Assembly: GCA_025716855.1 (NCBI GenBank)
Contig: JAIXMQ010000167.1
Coordinates: forward strand, 1-19,707
Source of the DNA: Pilaira anomala
Taxonomy: Eukaryota; Mucoromycota; Mucoromycetes; Mucorales; Mucoraceae
DNA: 19,707 nucleotides
Direction of reading: 5' to 3'
Both the position numbers and the translations under genes were made by a program. A model generated the notes under the pieces. That model did not search any database. It was not told the origin of the DNA and worked only from the letters and a program-made list of their open reading frames with translations. How positions within the stretch are numbered: position 1 is the first letter of the stretch; every line of letters starts with the position of its first letter. Positions 9,881 through 19,333 of the stretch are shown here, one piece after another.

Positions 9881-10992
9881 ATGGCTTCAACTGCTGTAAA
9901 CCGTGTTTCTCAAATTATTGACCATTTAGCTCAAGTTACACCTTCCCTTAAGGATAAAGTGTGTATTGTGACAGGCGCTGGCTCACTCTATGGTATTGGG
10001 TAAAGAAAAAAAAAAAAAGATCTTATTCATTCAGTAAAAAACTAAAAAAAAAAAAAAAAAAAAAAAATGGGCTCCTTTTCTTTTATTCATGAAAGTCGTG
10101 CTACAGCCATTGCACTTGCCAAACGTGGCCCTAAAGTCATTTATGTTACTGATCTTACCTTGGACAATCTCCAAGATTTAGCTAAGGAAATCCAAAGTAC
10201 TTATACTGGAGTTCAATGTATTCCTCAAGCAGTAGACGCAGCCTCTGATGCGGCAGTGAAGGATATTATCGATCAAGCTTTAAATAAATTCGGTAGATTA
10301 GATGTATTCTTTGCAAACGCTGGTGTAGCGACGGGTGACCGTATTCAAGATGAAACAGCAGAATCATTTATGAGAATGATGCGTATTAATGCACTTAGTT
10401 GTTTCCTTGCTATTAAACATGCCGGTGAAGCAATGAAGAAGACCGGTAAAGGTGGAAAGGAATTCAGTGGTGGATCCATTGTTTGTACTGCTTCAGGTAA
10501 ATAATTCACTATATTAGAAATGTGTACATAATTTAATATATATATATATAAAGTTGCTGGTATCCGTTCTGGTGCTGGATCGCCTGAATATTCTGCTTCT
10601 AAAGCTGCGTAAGTGAATATTTAATATTTATTTAACAGGAAAGGTCAAGTAAAGTTCTAAAACTGTTTATATATTTATTTATTAGGGTCATTAATTTATG
10701 CCAAACTGGTGCTTATCAATATTCCGGTACAAACATTCGTGTTAATGCTATTTGCCCAGGATTAATTGAAACAGGTATGACAAAGTCAACATTTGATTAT
10801 GCTCGTGAAAGAGGTACTGCTGGTAAAATTGGACAATTGAATCCTACCAAACGTTATGGTGTTGCATCAGAAATTGCACATATGGTTGCCTTCTTGGCAT
10901 CCGATGAAGCTTCTTATGTTAATGGACAAGCTATTGCTGTAGATGGTGGTCTTTCAGCTAGTCATCCTGTTGTTCTTAACAGATCTCATTAA
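9881..10992 (+). CDS. Short-chain dehydrogenase/reductase (classical SDR)
   Basis: NAD(P)-dependent oxidoreductase; substrate unknown. Four exons (9881-9999, 10096-10496, 10554-10608, 10686-10992; introns 96, 57 and 77 bp) give 293 residues. The Rossmann cofactor motif is [10 protein letters not shown] at residues 31-40, split by intron 1; it is two residues longer than the usual TGxxxGIG. FANAG (112-116), the structural Asn at about 138 (RINAL), the catalytic Ser 173 and the YSASK motif (Tyr 186, Lys 190) are all present. PGLIETGM and the C-terminal [10 protein letters not shown] are typical. The Ser lies 13 residues before the Tyr, as expected. The ATG at 10067 sits inside intron 1, directly after a run of 24 A, and is not the start. 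The start at 9881 gives an N-terminus that runs directly into the cofactor fold. Asp 59 (YVTDL) after the second strand favours NAD(H), which is an inference. Confidence 0.93.
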
Positions 10993-11027
10993 AAATTTAA
11001 AGTTTATTTAAAAAAATGAATTTTTAT
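10993..11027. terminator. 35-bp convergent 3' junction between the dehydrogenase and lipase genes
   Basis: The stop codons of the two convergent genes are only 35 bp apart. The minus strand carries AATAAA in this gap, usable by the lipase mRNA. The plus strand has no AATAAA within the gap. The 3' UTRs therefore almost certainly overlap, each reaching into the other gene's coding sequence. Confidence 0.6.
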
Positions 11028-12651
11028 TTAAAATTGAGTGGTATCTATAAAATGTTTGATAGTAGCTTCTCCACCATCTGTTGTATACATTTTGTTTCTA
11101 CAAACAATACTACCGTGTGCATTAAATCCACGAATATAAATCCAGACACGCTCCCAGTTTAATAAGTTTAGGTTTTTATATATTTGCATTGTTTTTGCGT
11201 CAAGTTTTAATGGCTGTGCGTTGGATTCTAAATCTTTTCCTGGTTTCACTTTAAAGTAATATGAGTTTTCATCTTGTTGATCTATAGGATGTGAGCTTGA
11301 TCGTCTTAATAATGGTGGAGACGTATCTCCAGGTAAATTTAATGCGTCTAATGCACCAGCTAATACTCCACCATCAACATATTTATCTACTTCACTTTTA
11401 CGACGAAGCTTTAATGTAGTACTGCTACTATCACTATTTGAAGCTACAAGCGATGGCGTTTGGTAACTAGTTAATAATCGAGATGCTCTGTACCTAGATA
11501 CCAATCCTTGTGTGCCAATAAGTGTAAGTACCACTAAAAACCAAATAGGTCCCAAAATAGGTAAAAGGCAGTAAAGAAGAATTTTAAGCAAGATAGCTTT
11601 TAATGAAGCTTTCTTCTTTTTGACCTCCAACTTAGGTGCCTTCACATCATAAGCTGTAATCAATGACATGTATTTTTCATCTAATGTACTATAATTGTGT
11701 TATTATATGTGCTATATAATTTTGAGTATATATCTAGATATTTACATGTCAACTTTTTCTTTACTTTCAAAAAAATAATCCATTACTTCCATACCAGCAG
11801 TCCAATAAGGTACTGTACGATCATTTGCTATATTGGCGTAAGAACGTCTTGTATTGAATTTTTCAAGGTACTGAAGATATACTTGTTCTATACAATATAT
11901 ATGTATTTAGTTTGATATGATAAATATTTATAAATTATTTATTACCTGGATCAGCTAATACTTCCAACATTGATTTATCATTTTCCTTATCGAAATGATC
12001 AATTAATTGAAGCTGCTCGCCTGATCTGGAAACAAGTCTACCGCTCATGTAATTGAATGCTTTGGATATAAGAGATGGTGAAGGAATTTTAACACCCATA
12101 TGAGGTGTTGCAAATGAAATATAATACTAAAGAATATAAATATAAATATTAAATGACATATAATATTCATGAAAGACTTACATCTGGTTCAATTGAATTA
12201 AAGAAACCACGCTGACCTAATAAACCTATGGTATATCTGGCAATTAAACCACCTAATGAGTATCCAATAATGCTGAATCGAGTAATTTGTTTTCCATTTT
12301 TGCCTAGTCGTACAACAGTTGATTCAATCTATCACAAAAACGTTATTTTCGAGAAAAAGGAGGAGAATGATAGTACAAAAAAAAGTCTTCTTTTACCTCG
12401 TCAGCTAATCGTCTACCACAAATGTCGATACCGTCATAAGTATACTTTGCTTCATTAACACTGGCATTCAACTAAAAGCAAGAAGAAAATAAGTAAGCCA
12501 CTCATTTAAACTTTTTTTTTTTTTTTCTTACAATATGAATGGCATCTCCATATTTCTCGTCTAACTTCTTTTCAATGTAGCCCATATGATTTTTATTTCC
12601 CCAAAGTCCATGAGAAAGAACAATCAGAGATATTTCTTGTATATTTGACAT
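11028..12651 (-). CDS. DUF676 / Rog1-type serine lipase
   Basis: Alpha/beta-hydrolase of the DUF676 family, which includes yeast Rog1, a monoacylglycerol lipase. Six exons: 12651-12532, 12471-12397, 12328-12182, 12126-11946, 11887-11746 and 11688-11028, giving 441 residues. Introns are 60, 68, 54-55, 58 and 57 bp. The oxyanion-type motif VLSHGLWGN is at residues 11-19. The nucleophile elbow GYSLGG places Ser at 89, FATPHMGV at about 119-126 is family-typical, and NDRTVPY (Asp 197) and FNAHGSIV (His 413) are the likely rest of the triad. A hydrophobic segment at about 251-284 (LLPILGPIWFLVVLTLIG) after a Lys-rich stretch suggests membrane attachment. A Ser-rich, probably disordered linker follows. 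It lies 181 bp downstream of the nonaspanin gene on the same strand. Orthology to Rog1 specifically, rather than its paralogues, is not shown. Confidence 0.92.
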
Positions 12652-12832
12652 ATCCAGTAATATTTAATTCAAAAAAAAAAAAAAAAAGTAAAAAGAACGA
12701 GATAGGGGAAAGTACACTTTTTTTTTTCTTTATTCAAAAATCGGATAAAGGCAAATACGTTTCTCCGCAACCATAAATGCCTTACTTTAGTAAAAATACG
12801 TAATTTATCATCCTGTTGTACGACTCCCCTTT

Positions 12833-15009
12833 TTAATCTACTTTGATGCTTGCAAATATCTTTCTTAAAAAGAAGAGACATGATAAATATCCAATTGATC
12901 CTTTTACGTAAAAATAATAATAATATTAGTATCTATGTGCATAAAGCTATTTTTTCCCTTTTTTTTTTTTACCTGTCATAATTGCTAATAAGACACTGAT
13001 AATCGAAGAATAACCAAAGTAAAGTACGGTACTGGTAAACGAATTAATATCCAATTTAGTAAAGTAATACAAGAAAGAATAAGCATAAGCATAGAAACCA
13101 GTGGCAGCCGCAGTTAAAAATGCACGCCATGACCAATGATAATCTTCATTACACATATGAAAGTAGCACATGAGAATTGTGACAAGAGAACAAGTAAGGA
13201 TCAAGAGACCAAATACCAAGAATAAGAAACCAATACCATAATAAATACGATGGAACCAAATTGAATTCATAATAAAGTAAAGTTCAATAAAGATTGCTCC
13301 AAATGGTAAAATTCCACCCATCAAAATAGATGGAACACTACGTAAGTAGACTGGTTGCTCTGGGATTTGACGAGGAATTTGATTTGTATGTACTGGTTGT
13401 TCAATACGTGGTTTACGTAATCCAATATACGATCCAACAATGTTGAGTGGTAATGAAATGATCAGCCAGAGACCTGCTAAAGCCATCATTGTACCAAATG
13501 GTACTGCACCAGAAGAATGGGAATAAATCAAAAAGAAATTAAGTCCAATTAACCCACCTACCAAAGTACTGTATGTATAATAATATAATTAAATTATTAT
13601 TGAAATTTCGTTTTCTTCTTCATCTTCTTACCCAGGTAATAAAGTAGCTGATAAAATCATGTTGGTCTTCCACATCTCTCCACCATTCATCTTATAGATA
13701 CGAGCAGAGGTGTAGCCAGAAATACAACTAAATAACATGAAAAACAAAATCATCATTGTACCTAGTGCACCACGATTGGATGGAGATAAAAATCCGAATA
13801 CAGCAAAAACAAGTACTACACCTGTCATAGCAACCAACTGAACTCCACTACCTGTTAATACAGCTAAAGTCATGGGCTTATTAGGAGGTCTAAAGACATC
13901 ACCATGAACAAGTTTCCAACCATAATCCTCTTGTACATCTTCCTGAGCATCCACTGCATTATATCTTGATATATCTTTATGCAAGGCACGCAGTAAAATC
14001 ATAGAAACCATACCAGCTAAAAACAATACGATGACTGTAGAATTGATTAATGAAAACCAATGAATAGATGGTTCTAAAATACGAAGGTATCCATCCCATC
14101 TTGTAGCCCATTCAATATCAGAAGCCTATATACATATATATGTATATATATATATATATATTAATTAGAAAAAATGATAGATTTGTAACAACAATAATTA
14201 ATGATACTTTACAATCCAATTGACAGAATAAGTATATATAACTTTAGACTTGCCATCTTCTTTTAAATGAAAAGGTCCCACTTTTTCAGTACATTTAGCA
14301 TCACCTTTGGTTTCAGATTTTGTATCTCGACTAGAAGGTTTAACGACAACACCCACAACACGAGCCAGGTTACGACTGGTTATATGGTAATAAATAAAGA
14401 TATTGTAATGGTTGTTTAAATATGATACATCTTCCAACGTATTACCCAACTTGAATCCAATATTATAATATTTCTCATTCGTATTTGCATCAATATCCTC
14501 TGTAGCAGCGGGTAAACCATCTACAGCCCAATTTAACGCGTATCCATCCGCAATTACATTATTAATAAACTTGGCATCTTGCACAGGAATAACTTCAGTT
14601 TCACAAATTTGTTGACATACTTGATCCTCTTGCATTTTTAACTGTAAATGTATACATGTGAATATTTATGTAAATTTTCAGGTAGTACACTTAATTTTTA
14701 TTGTCTTTTTTTTACCTCTAGTGGAGAGTTGAAAATTCTATCACCAAAGATTATGGAACCAATACTACCAGCTTGCTTTTCTATACCGCCAGAAGGTTTA
14801 CAGAAATGAAACTTTTCGTTATAAAAATCATAAGAAATTACAGATTTTATTTGTTGAGTACTAGAAGGTGTAAGTGAGTTGACATTGAGCGTAACTTGTT
14901 CACCTCGTTCATAATCGTGAGGTGAGACACCTGGTAGATAAAAAGCTGAACCAAAGGGTAAAGCGAGTGTGAACACTAAAGTTGTAATCACTTGTTTCAG
15001 TGATTTCAT
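12833..15009 (-). CDS. Transmembrane 9 superfamily protein (nonaspanin, Emp70/TM9SF)
   Basis: Nine-span Golgi/endosomal membrane protein involved in sorting membrane proteins, cell adhesion and metal homeostasis in yeast and animals. Five exons: 15009-14716, 14641-14213, 14125-13632, 13568-12973 and 12900-12833, giving 626 residues (relatives 590-670). A signal peptide (about 1-22) is followed by the family start FYLPGVSPHDYERGE. The large luminal domain includes FCKPSGG and NWAVDGLP. The first membrane span is at about 266-288, followed by the cytosolic RYNAVDAQEDVQEDYGWKLV block and HGDVFRPP. Eight further spans follow from about 325, with GYTSARIYKMNGG and MWKTNMILSATLLPG conserved. The short last exon restores TGSIGYLSC and a C-terminal KVD, matching the KxD/E COPI-binding signal of nonaspanins. 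Without this exon the frame would read into the intron as a poly-Lys tail. Which TM9SF paralogue it is (TM9SF2 or TM9SF4-like) is undecided. Confidence 0.96.
14128..14160. repeat. (TA)n microsatellite inside nonaspanin intron 2
   Basis: Nearly pure TA/CATA repeat ending at the acceptor of the intron 14212-14126. It replaces the usual pyrimidine tract, so the acceptor AG is preceded by TATATA. Confidence 0.7.
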
Positions 15010-15124
15010 CTGTTCTATTCTATCTTAAGTTTTACAAGCCCGAGACTGAGAAAAAAAAGAGAGAGAAAAGAAAAAAATAAATTAATACAAGTTTAATCTT
15101 TTAAAAAGTAACACGAGAAATGAT

Positions 15125-15126
<2 letters not shown>

Positions 15127-15162
<36 letters not shown>
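15127..15162. repeat. 36-nt poly(A) tract between tandem genes
   Basis: An uninterrupted run of 36 A on the plus strand (poly-T as read by the flanking minus-strand genes). It lies between the glycosyltransferase stop (15233) and the nonaspanin start (15009). It is the longest homopolymer in the window. It could be a nucleosome-excluding promoter element of the nonaspanin gene or the tail of an old retroposed insertion; no duplicated flanks were found. Its length may be inexact because of sequencing error. Confidence 0.85.
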
Positions 15163-15165
<3 letters not shown>

Positions 15166-15232
15166 GTTGTACAAAAAGCTATAAATATGTACATATTATT
15201 TTTTTATTTCTAACAAACAAAAATGTTAAAAT

Positions 15233-16959
15233 CTAGATAGAAGAAGAAGCTTCAATAATTAAACCATTGTTGTCACCTCGAAATAACTTTTCAGAAGTAA
15301 TATACTTTTCTTGACGATTTAATAATCGTTTCACACAAGCCAAAGTAGAAGGTAAAGTCATGAATAACCATGCGGCTACAGGTAAATTAATATAGTCAAT
15401 TAGATTTGACCATTTTCGACTTTCTGATTCTGATTTGTTTAAAAATTCTCTATCGATTGTACGATGCAGTTGTTCATATACAATCAATGTACCAAACAAA
15501 GGTAAAGGTAAGCAAAGTGTTATAATTTTGATTAAGCTCCAGAGATGACCATAGAATTCAGATGTCAAGATCGGATTATCTGAAGGAGATACAAGTGCCA
15601 AAGTCTGAAAGGGAGGAAACAAAATGAATTGCATTAAAGGAACTGCAGCAAACATAAGCCAGCCCGAAGTAGCTGGTATCATATGAGCTTCCAAAATAAT
15701 AAAACATACTTTGAGCCGTTCAAATAAACTAATACTAGCAGAAGATGTTTGAAAAGCATTCTTTAAAGTATATGCAACATCGGCTACACCATTATAATGT
15801 CGCTTTGCTTGTACATAACGAGCATTCACATTAGACAAGTAACTTTTGGTCTGAACATTGGTCAAGTTGATTGGAACATAAATTGGTGCAGTTCGTACTT
15901 GTCCTTGTGTTTTCCAGAAACATTTTAACCACATGTGCATATCTTCACCTACAGCATCAGCGTCGGTATCCCAGTAACCAACTTCATCAGCCAAAACCAT
16001 TGAGAGGGAATAGTTTGAACATGGAATACACATACCTCGGCTATTTGATAAATTGGACATGACCATAGCAGACCAAGTAATATCCGTCACTCTAACAGCA
16101 GCAGGCACGTCAAAACAATTTCTAGAGAAAAAAATGGGTGGAGCACATAATAAATGATAAGGATCTTCTGTCTTTGCTAAAGCTTCTTCTACTTCACGGA
16201 TATACAGTTCGGGTATAGCAGAATCCGAATCAGATACAGTGATAATGATACGTTGACGATCAATACAATATTTTTCAACAAGTTCCATGCAACCGTGTCG
16301 AGCAGCATAAGCAACATTTGATCCTTTACCTCGCGATTCACCAGGAATATCAGATGGATGTCCAGTAATTACAATCTGACAAAATTTATCCGAGAAATAA
16401 GATTGTAATCGACGAGCTTTTTCTTCCCAACCATGTTCTGATTCTTCCATTGCTAATATTAATCCATATTGTGTTTGTGCATTACTGTCATCAAAAAAAT
16501 TAATTACTCTGTACGTTAAGTATATATACATATATATATACATATATATTACCTGTGATTTGCAATACGTTCTATCGTATCTTTTAATAACTCTTCAGGC
16601 TCACAATAATTTGGGATGATAAAAACATGAAAATAATGAGGATCTTGATAATATTGTAATTTTTCTTCTACTTCATCCAAAGTATCCGTGTACTCGATAT
16701 CATCTTTTTTGGTACCACTTGTTTCTCTGTAGGTACCAAGTCGTTTATTCCATTTACGAATGGTCATTCTAATCTTGCGAGAAGTTAGCCAAAACTTTCG
16801 AACATGGTTGAGTTGTGTATACAAAAATACTGTAAAATAAGCAAAGAGAACTAAAAGATAAGTTCTTGGGAAAAAAAGGGGTCCCAAAGGAAGTATAGCA
16901 AGTGAAGCTATCGGAACCAAAGGTGCAACCCACTCTGAAGGTGAACAAAGGCGAGACAT
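15233..16959 (-). CDS. Membrane-bound family 2 glycosyltransferase (chitin/hyaluronan-synthase-like fold)
   Basis: GT-A fold processive-type glycosyltransferase; sugar donor and product unknown. Two exons: 16959-16553 and 16484-15233, intron 68 bp, 552 residues. An in-frame alternative acceptor at 16509/16508 would shorten the intron to 44 bp and add eight residues. I prefer 16484 because all other introns here are 54-96 bp and a T-rich tract precedes it. Residues 15-52 are hydrophobic (two spans). The domain starts at FHVFIIPNYCEPEELLKDTIE. GKGSNVAYA, the DSD metal motif (221-223), the GED acid (315-317) and QAKRH (361-365, the QxxRW equivalent with His for Trp) follow in the normal order. 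At least three spans lie at about 390-520. The tail is short and cytosolic. It lacks the long N-terminal domains of fungal chitin synthases, so it is not a classical one. Confidence 0.9.
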
Positions 16960-16976
16960 GTATTATTTAAAAAAAA

Positions 16977-17048
16977 CTAAAAAGATAAAAGTAAGAAACA
17001 AACAAGAAAAAAAGGAGAATCAAACAAATAAATAAAAATTTAGCCTAC
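16977..17048 (-). other. Possible 5'-UTR intron of the glycosyltransferase gene
   Basis: On the minus strand, AAGAAG|GTAGG at 17048 and TCTTTTTAG at 16977 could delimit a 72-bp intron. The acceptor is 17 nt before the start codon at 16959. The length fits the other introns and the interior is pyrimidine-rich. There is no coding frame to test it, so it remains a suggestion. The same donor-like string recurs at about 17467-17482. Confidence 0.3.
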
Positions 17049-17067
17049 CTTCTTTTTTTTTCAGCCC

Positions 17068-17191
17068 TCGGTGAAATCAACGAATAGTTTATTTTAACCT
17101 TCTAACTCTTTTCCTCGGTGAACTTTTTGTTTTAAAGTCTAATAAAACTGAGAAACATTTATGGTTTGCCAGAACTTCTAATGTCGGTGAA
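17068..17191 (-). promoter_or_regulatory. Three copies of TTCACCGA upstream of the glycosyltransferase
   Basis: On the minus strand TTCACCGA occurs at 17075-17068, 17122-17115 and 17191-17184, all in the same orientation toward the gene and 109-232 bp upstream of its ATG. Two copies extend to TTCACCGAGG. An exact 8-mer three times in 124 bp of A+T-rich DNA is unexpected by chance. A transcription-factor site is a reasonable inference; the factor is not known to me. Confidence 0.5.
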
Positions 17192-18076
17192 ACCAGATCA
17201 ATCAGTCATGAATACTGCTTTTGTTCTTTTTGTAGTTCAATTCCTGCATCAGATACTAAAAATTGATCTACTAAGCCCCGCTTTCAGATTTGTCCCTTTT
17301 TAGTGTAAGTTGACAGATGTCGTATGCATATAAAAGCCAAAAAAATAAAAGAGGATAAAAGGATAAAATGGAACCATAACTGATATAAACTACACATGAA
17401 AAAAAGAAAAACTAGTTCGTGGTATTGATAAATTGTCTCGGGAGATAATTATAAATCAAAAACGCACCTACCTTCTTTTTTTAAAAGCCTATACACAGTT
17501 TTTGTTTATTGTTTTAAATAGAAAGAAGTATCTTACTTTTTTTTTAAAGCTACTGCAATTTTTATGTCTATGAAGAAAATTTTTTATATAATTAAATTAT
17601 TATTTAGATATTAGTTTTTCTGAGGATGTGATCTACTAATAAAAGTCAAGGCATTATCAGGGAGGGCTCATTGTTTTATAAAAAGAAACGAATAGACAAT
17701 GATGAATCTCTAGTACATCTCTTTCGTTTTAATAAAATGATCCACAAATTAACTTCATTGAATCAAGCAGAGAAGGTACTACAGCCAAGGTTTTTTTCAT
17801 AAGGAGAAAGCTTTCAGCCAATCATATCATCTTAAAAAATCGTAAAGAGGTTTAATTAAAAATGGTGAATTCTTGGGGCACCACAAAAAAAAACGTTTTG
17901 GCCTTTGGAGTTCCTGATTGTGTTGTAGAGGAGTTTATGTGGTGCCTTTTGAGCTTTATACGTTAACCAAAGGCCTCATAGAGCTAATATTGCACTTATA
18001 ATTTATCGACCGTAACAGTCAAAGTTTAGTTATAAATAAATCCATTTATTTGGCGATCGAAAGGAAATAAATCCAA
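17192..18076. other. Non-coding region upstream of the glycosyltransferase
   Basis: No open frame of protein-like quality on either strand. It is A+T-rich, with a slightly more G+C-rich patch at about 17870-17990 that holds the interlocked inverted repeats described separately. No transposon ends, tRNA or rRNA seen. Confidence 0.5.
17877..17975. repeat. Two interlocked 9-bp inverted repeats (pseudoknot order)
   Basis: GGCACCACA (17877-17885) pairs exactly with TGTGGTGCC (17938-17946). GGCCTTTGG (17900-17908) pairs exactly with CCAAAGGCC (17967-17975). The arms alternate A, B, A', B', the order of an H-type pseudoknot rather than nested stems. A 10-bp palindrome AAAACGTTTT overlaps the region near 17890-17899. 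The arms are G+C-rich against an A/T background. It could be a structured RNA or a protein-binding DNA element. Transcription is unknown. Confidence 0.55.
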
Positions 18077-18082
18077 TTATTT
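18034..18082. repeat. 18-bp direct repeat, spacing 31 bp
   Basis: AAATAAATCCATTTATTT at 18034-18051 is repeated with one mismatch at 18065-18082. Each copy is itself close to palindromic. Confidence 0.6.
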
Positions 18083-18202
18083 GTATGCGGGACTTAAAAA
18101 ACTAGGTTCCTCAGGTTTCCCACTTGGGGAGATAAAAACAAATATTTTGCAAATTGATTTTTGCAATGAATTAAAAGATATATAACAATAATAATAAAAA
18201 AA

Positions 18203-18338
18203 AGTCCATTGTGTGGTTAATGTAAACATATAATAATAATAAAAAAAAAAATATCCATAACTGTAAAAATAGTCCACTGGGTGGTTAAGATAAACATATA
18301 ATAATAAAAACAAAAATCTACATAACTGTAAAAAATAG
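18203..18338. repeat. Two-copy tandem repeat, 68-bp unit
   Basis: Unit one begins AGTCCATTGTGTGGTTAA at 18203 and unit two AGTCCACTGGGTGGTTAA at 18271. Both run through AAACATATAATAATA, A-rich sequence and CATAACTGTAAAAA. Differences are scattered point changes plus small A/T length changes. The minus-strand open frame across it (18077-18436) is Tyr/Phe-rich translation of A/T repeats and is not called a gene. Confidence 0.75.
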
Positions 18339-18613
18339 CGTAATCTTGGGGGCAATCTTGAGGGAAACTTATTGGATGGTACATAAAGACAAGACACTTT
18401 AAAAAAAATGGGTTTATTTATGTATATGTATATCACAACATGTCAAAGGAAATTAAGTTTAATCTGGACTTTTTGTTTATTACCTTTTTTTTTTTTTTAT
18501 TACAATAATTATTTAAAAAAAGTTACTAGTGCTTTAGCCTTTACAATCCGGAAAGAAAAAGTTTCTGAATTCAAAGTTTCCCAAGACAAACCACGAGGAG
18601 GTCCACTAGCTGA

Positions 18614-19088
18614 AGTCTCAAAAATAAGAATGCAACGGATAAGTACAACAACACAACAATCAATGATAATATTTTTCTTAGAGATGACTACCAAGGTAAG
18701 AACCATCAATCCAACTCTCCCTTCGATATCCGTATGGTTTTACGTGCCATTACACCCAGGATTAAACTGCACGAACCGCTCGTAAACGAGGACGGAAGAG
18801 AAGGAGACAGGACTTACCAAGATAGAACATACTCGCCAAAAAATAGAATCACTAACTGCTGCGATGTTGTGGCAACAATCAACCTTTGATCATAATACTT
18901 TCCTTTGAGATGACATCTACCGAGATGAGAACCATCAATCCAACTCTCCCTACGATATCCGTATGGTTTTACGTGCCATTACACCCAGGATTGAACTGCA
19001 CGAACCGCTCGTAAACGAGGACGGAAGAGAAGGAGACAGGACCCATCAAGATAGAGCATACTCGCCAGAAAATAGAATTCACAAAACT
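18614..19088 (+). repeat. Two-copy direct repeat, 229-bp period, with protein-like open frame
   Basis: Copy one spans about 18655-18850 and copy two about 18881-19077. The core (18701-18850 against 18930-19079) differs at 8 of 150 positions. On the plus strand both cores are open in the same frame and encode NHQSNSPFDIRMVLRAITPR (or its Tyr variant), then about 30 more charged residues ending SPKNRI or SPENRI. Copy one is open for 91 codons (18614-18886). Copy two has a TGA at 18906 where copy one has AGA, then 60 open codons to 19088. A length difference upstream of the core is exactly 3 nt. There is no ATG-led complete gene and no recognised family. It looks like a tandemly duplicated coding fragment, perhaps of a transposon or a decayed gene. 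Confidence 0.6.
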
Positions 19089-19121
19089 TGATCATTGCTT
19101 TTACAAACCCGTTGCATTGCT

Positions 19122-19333
19122 GAAACTGTTAGAAACTGCTTGGAAACATAATATAAAAAAAAAATGACTTACCATCATAACAACAACCGTTTTTTCCTTT
19201 TGATTTCAAGTTCCAGCAGACTACAAATAGCAATATTTCTAAAATGAGTGTTAGAAACTGTTAGAAACTGTTTGGAAACATAATATATATAAAATAAAAT
19301 AAAGAGTAACTTACCATCATAACAACAACAACT
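19122..19333 (-). repeat. Two-copy direct repeat with duplicated splice-donor-like end
   Basis: GAAACTGTTAGAAACTG occurs at 19122-19138 and 19254-19270 (period 132). ACTTACCATCATAACAACAAC occurs at 19167 and 19309 (period 142), so the A/T spacer grew by 10 nt. On the minus strand each copy reads GTTGTTGTTATGATG|GTAAGT, then an A/T-rich stretch ending CCAA(A/G)CAG. This looks like an exon end plus a complete 37-47-nt intron, duplicated. Confidence 0.6.

Noticed and set aside
9597..9890. Overlapping plus and minus frames at the end of PUS1
   Set aside because: Off-frame readings of the last PUS1 exon and the pyrimidine tract; Lys- or Phe-rich artefacts.
10067..10504. ATG-led frame starting MGSFSFIHE as the dehydrogenase start
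   Set aside because: It starts inside intron 1 after a poly-A run. Splicing 9999 to 10096 restores the conserved [10 protein letters not shown] cofactor motif in frame.
12669..12881. Separate minus-strand small gene starting MSLLFKKDICKHQS
   Set aside because: It overlaps the last nonaspanin exon in another frame. The spliced exon 12900-12833 gives the expected C-terminus ending in KVD.
15871..16062. Plus-strand open frame opposite the glycosyltransferase
   Set aside because: Antisense shadow of the conserved GED/CSNYS region.
18077..18436. Minus-strand 119-codon Tyr/Phe-rich protein
   Set aside because: Produced by translating the 68-bp A/T-rich tandem repeat; no start context, homology or codon pattern of a gene.
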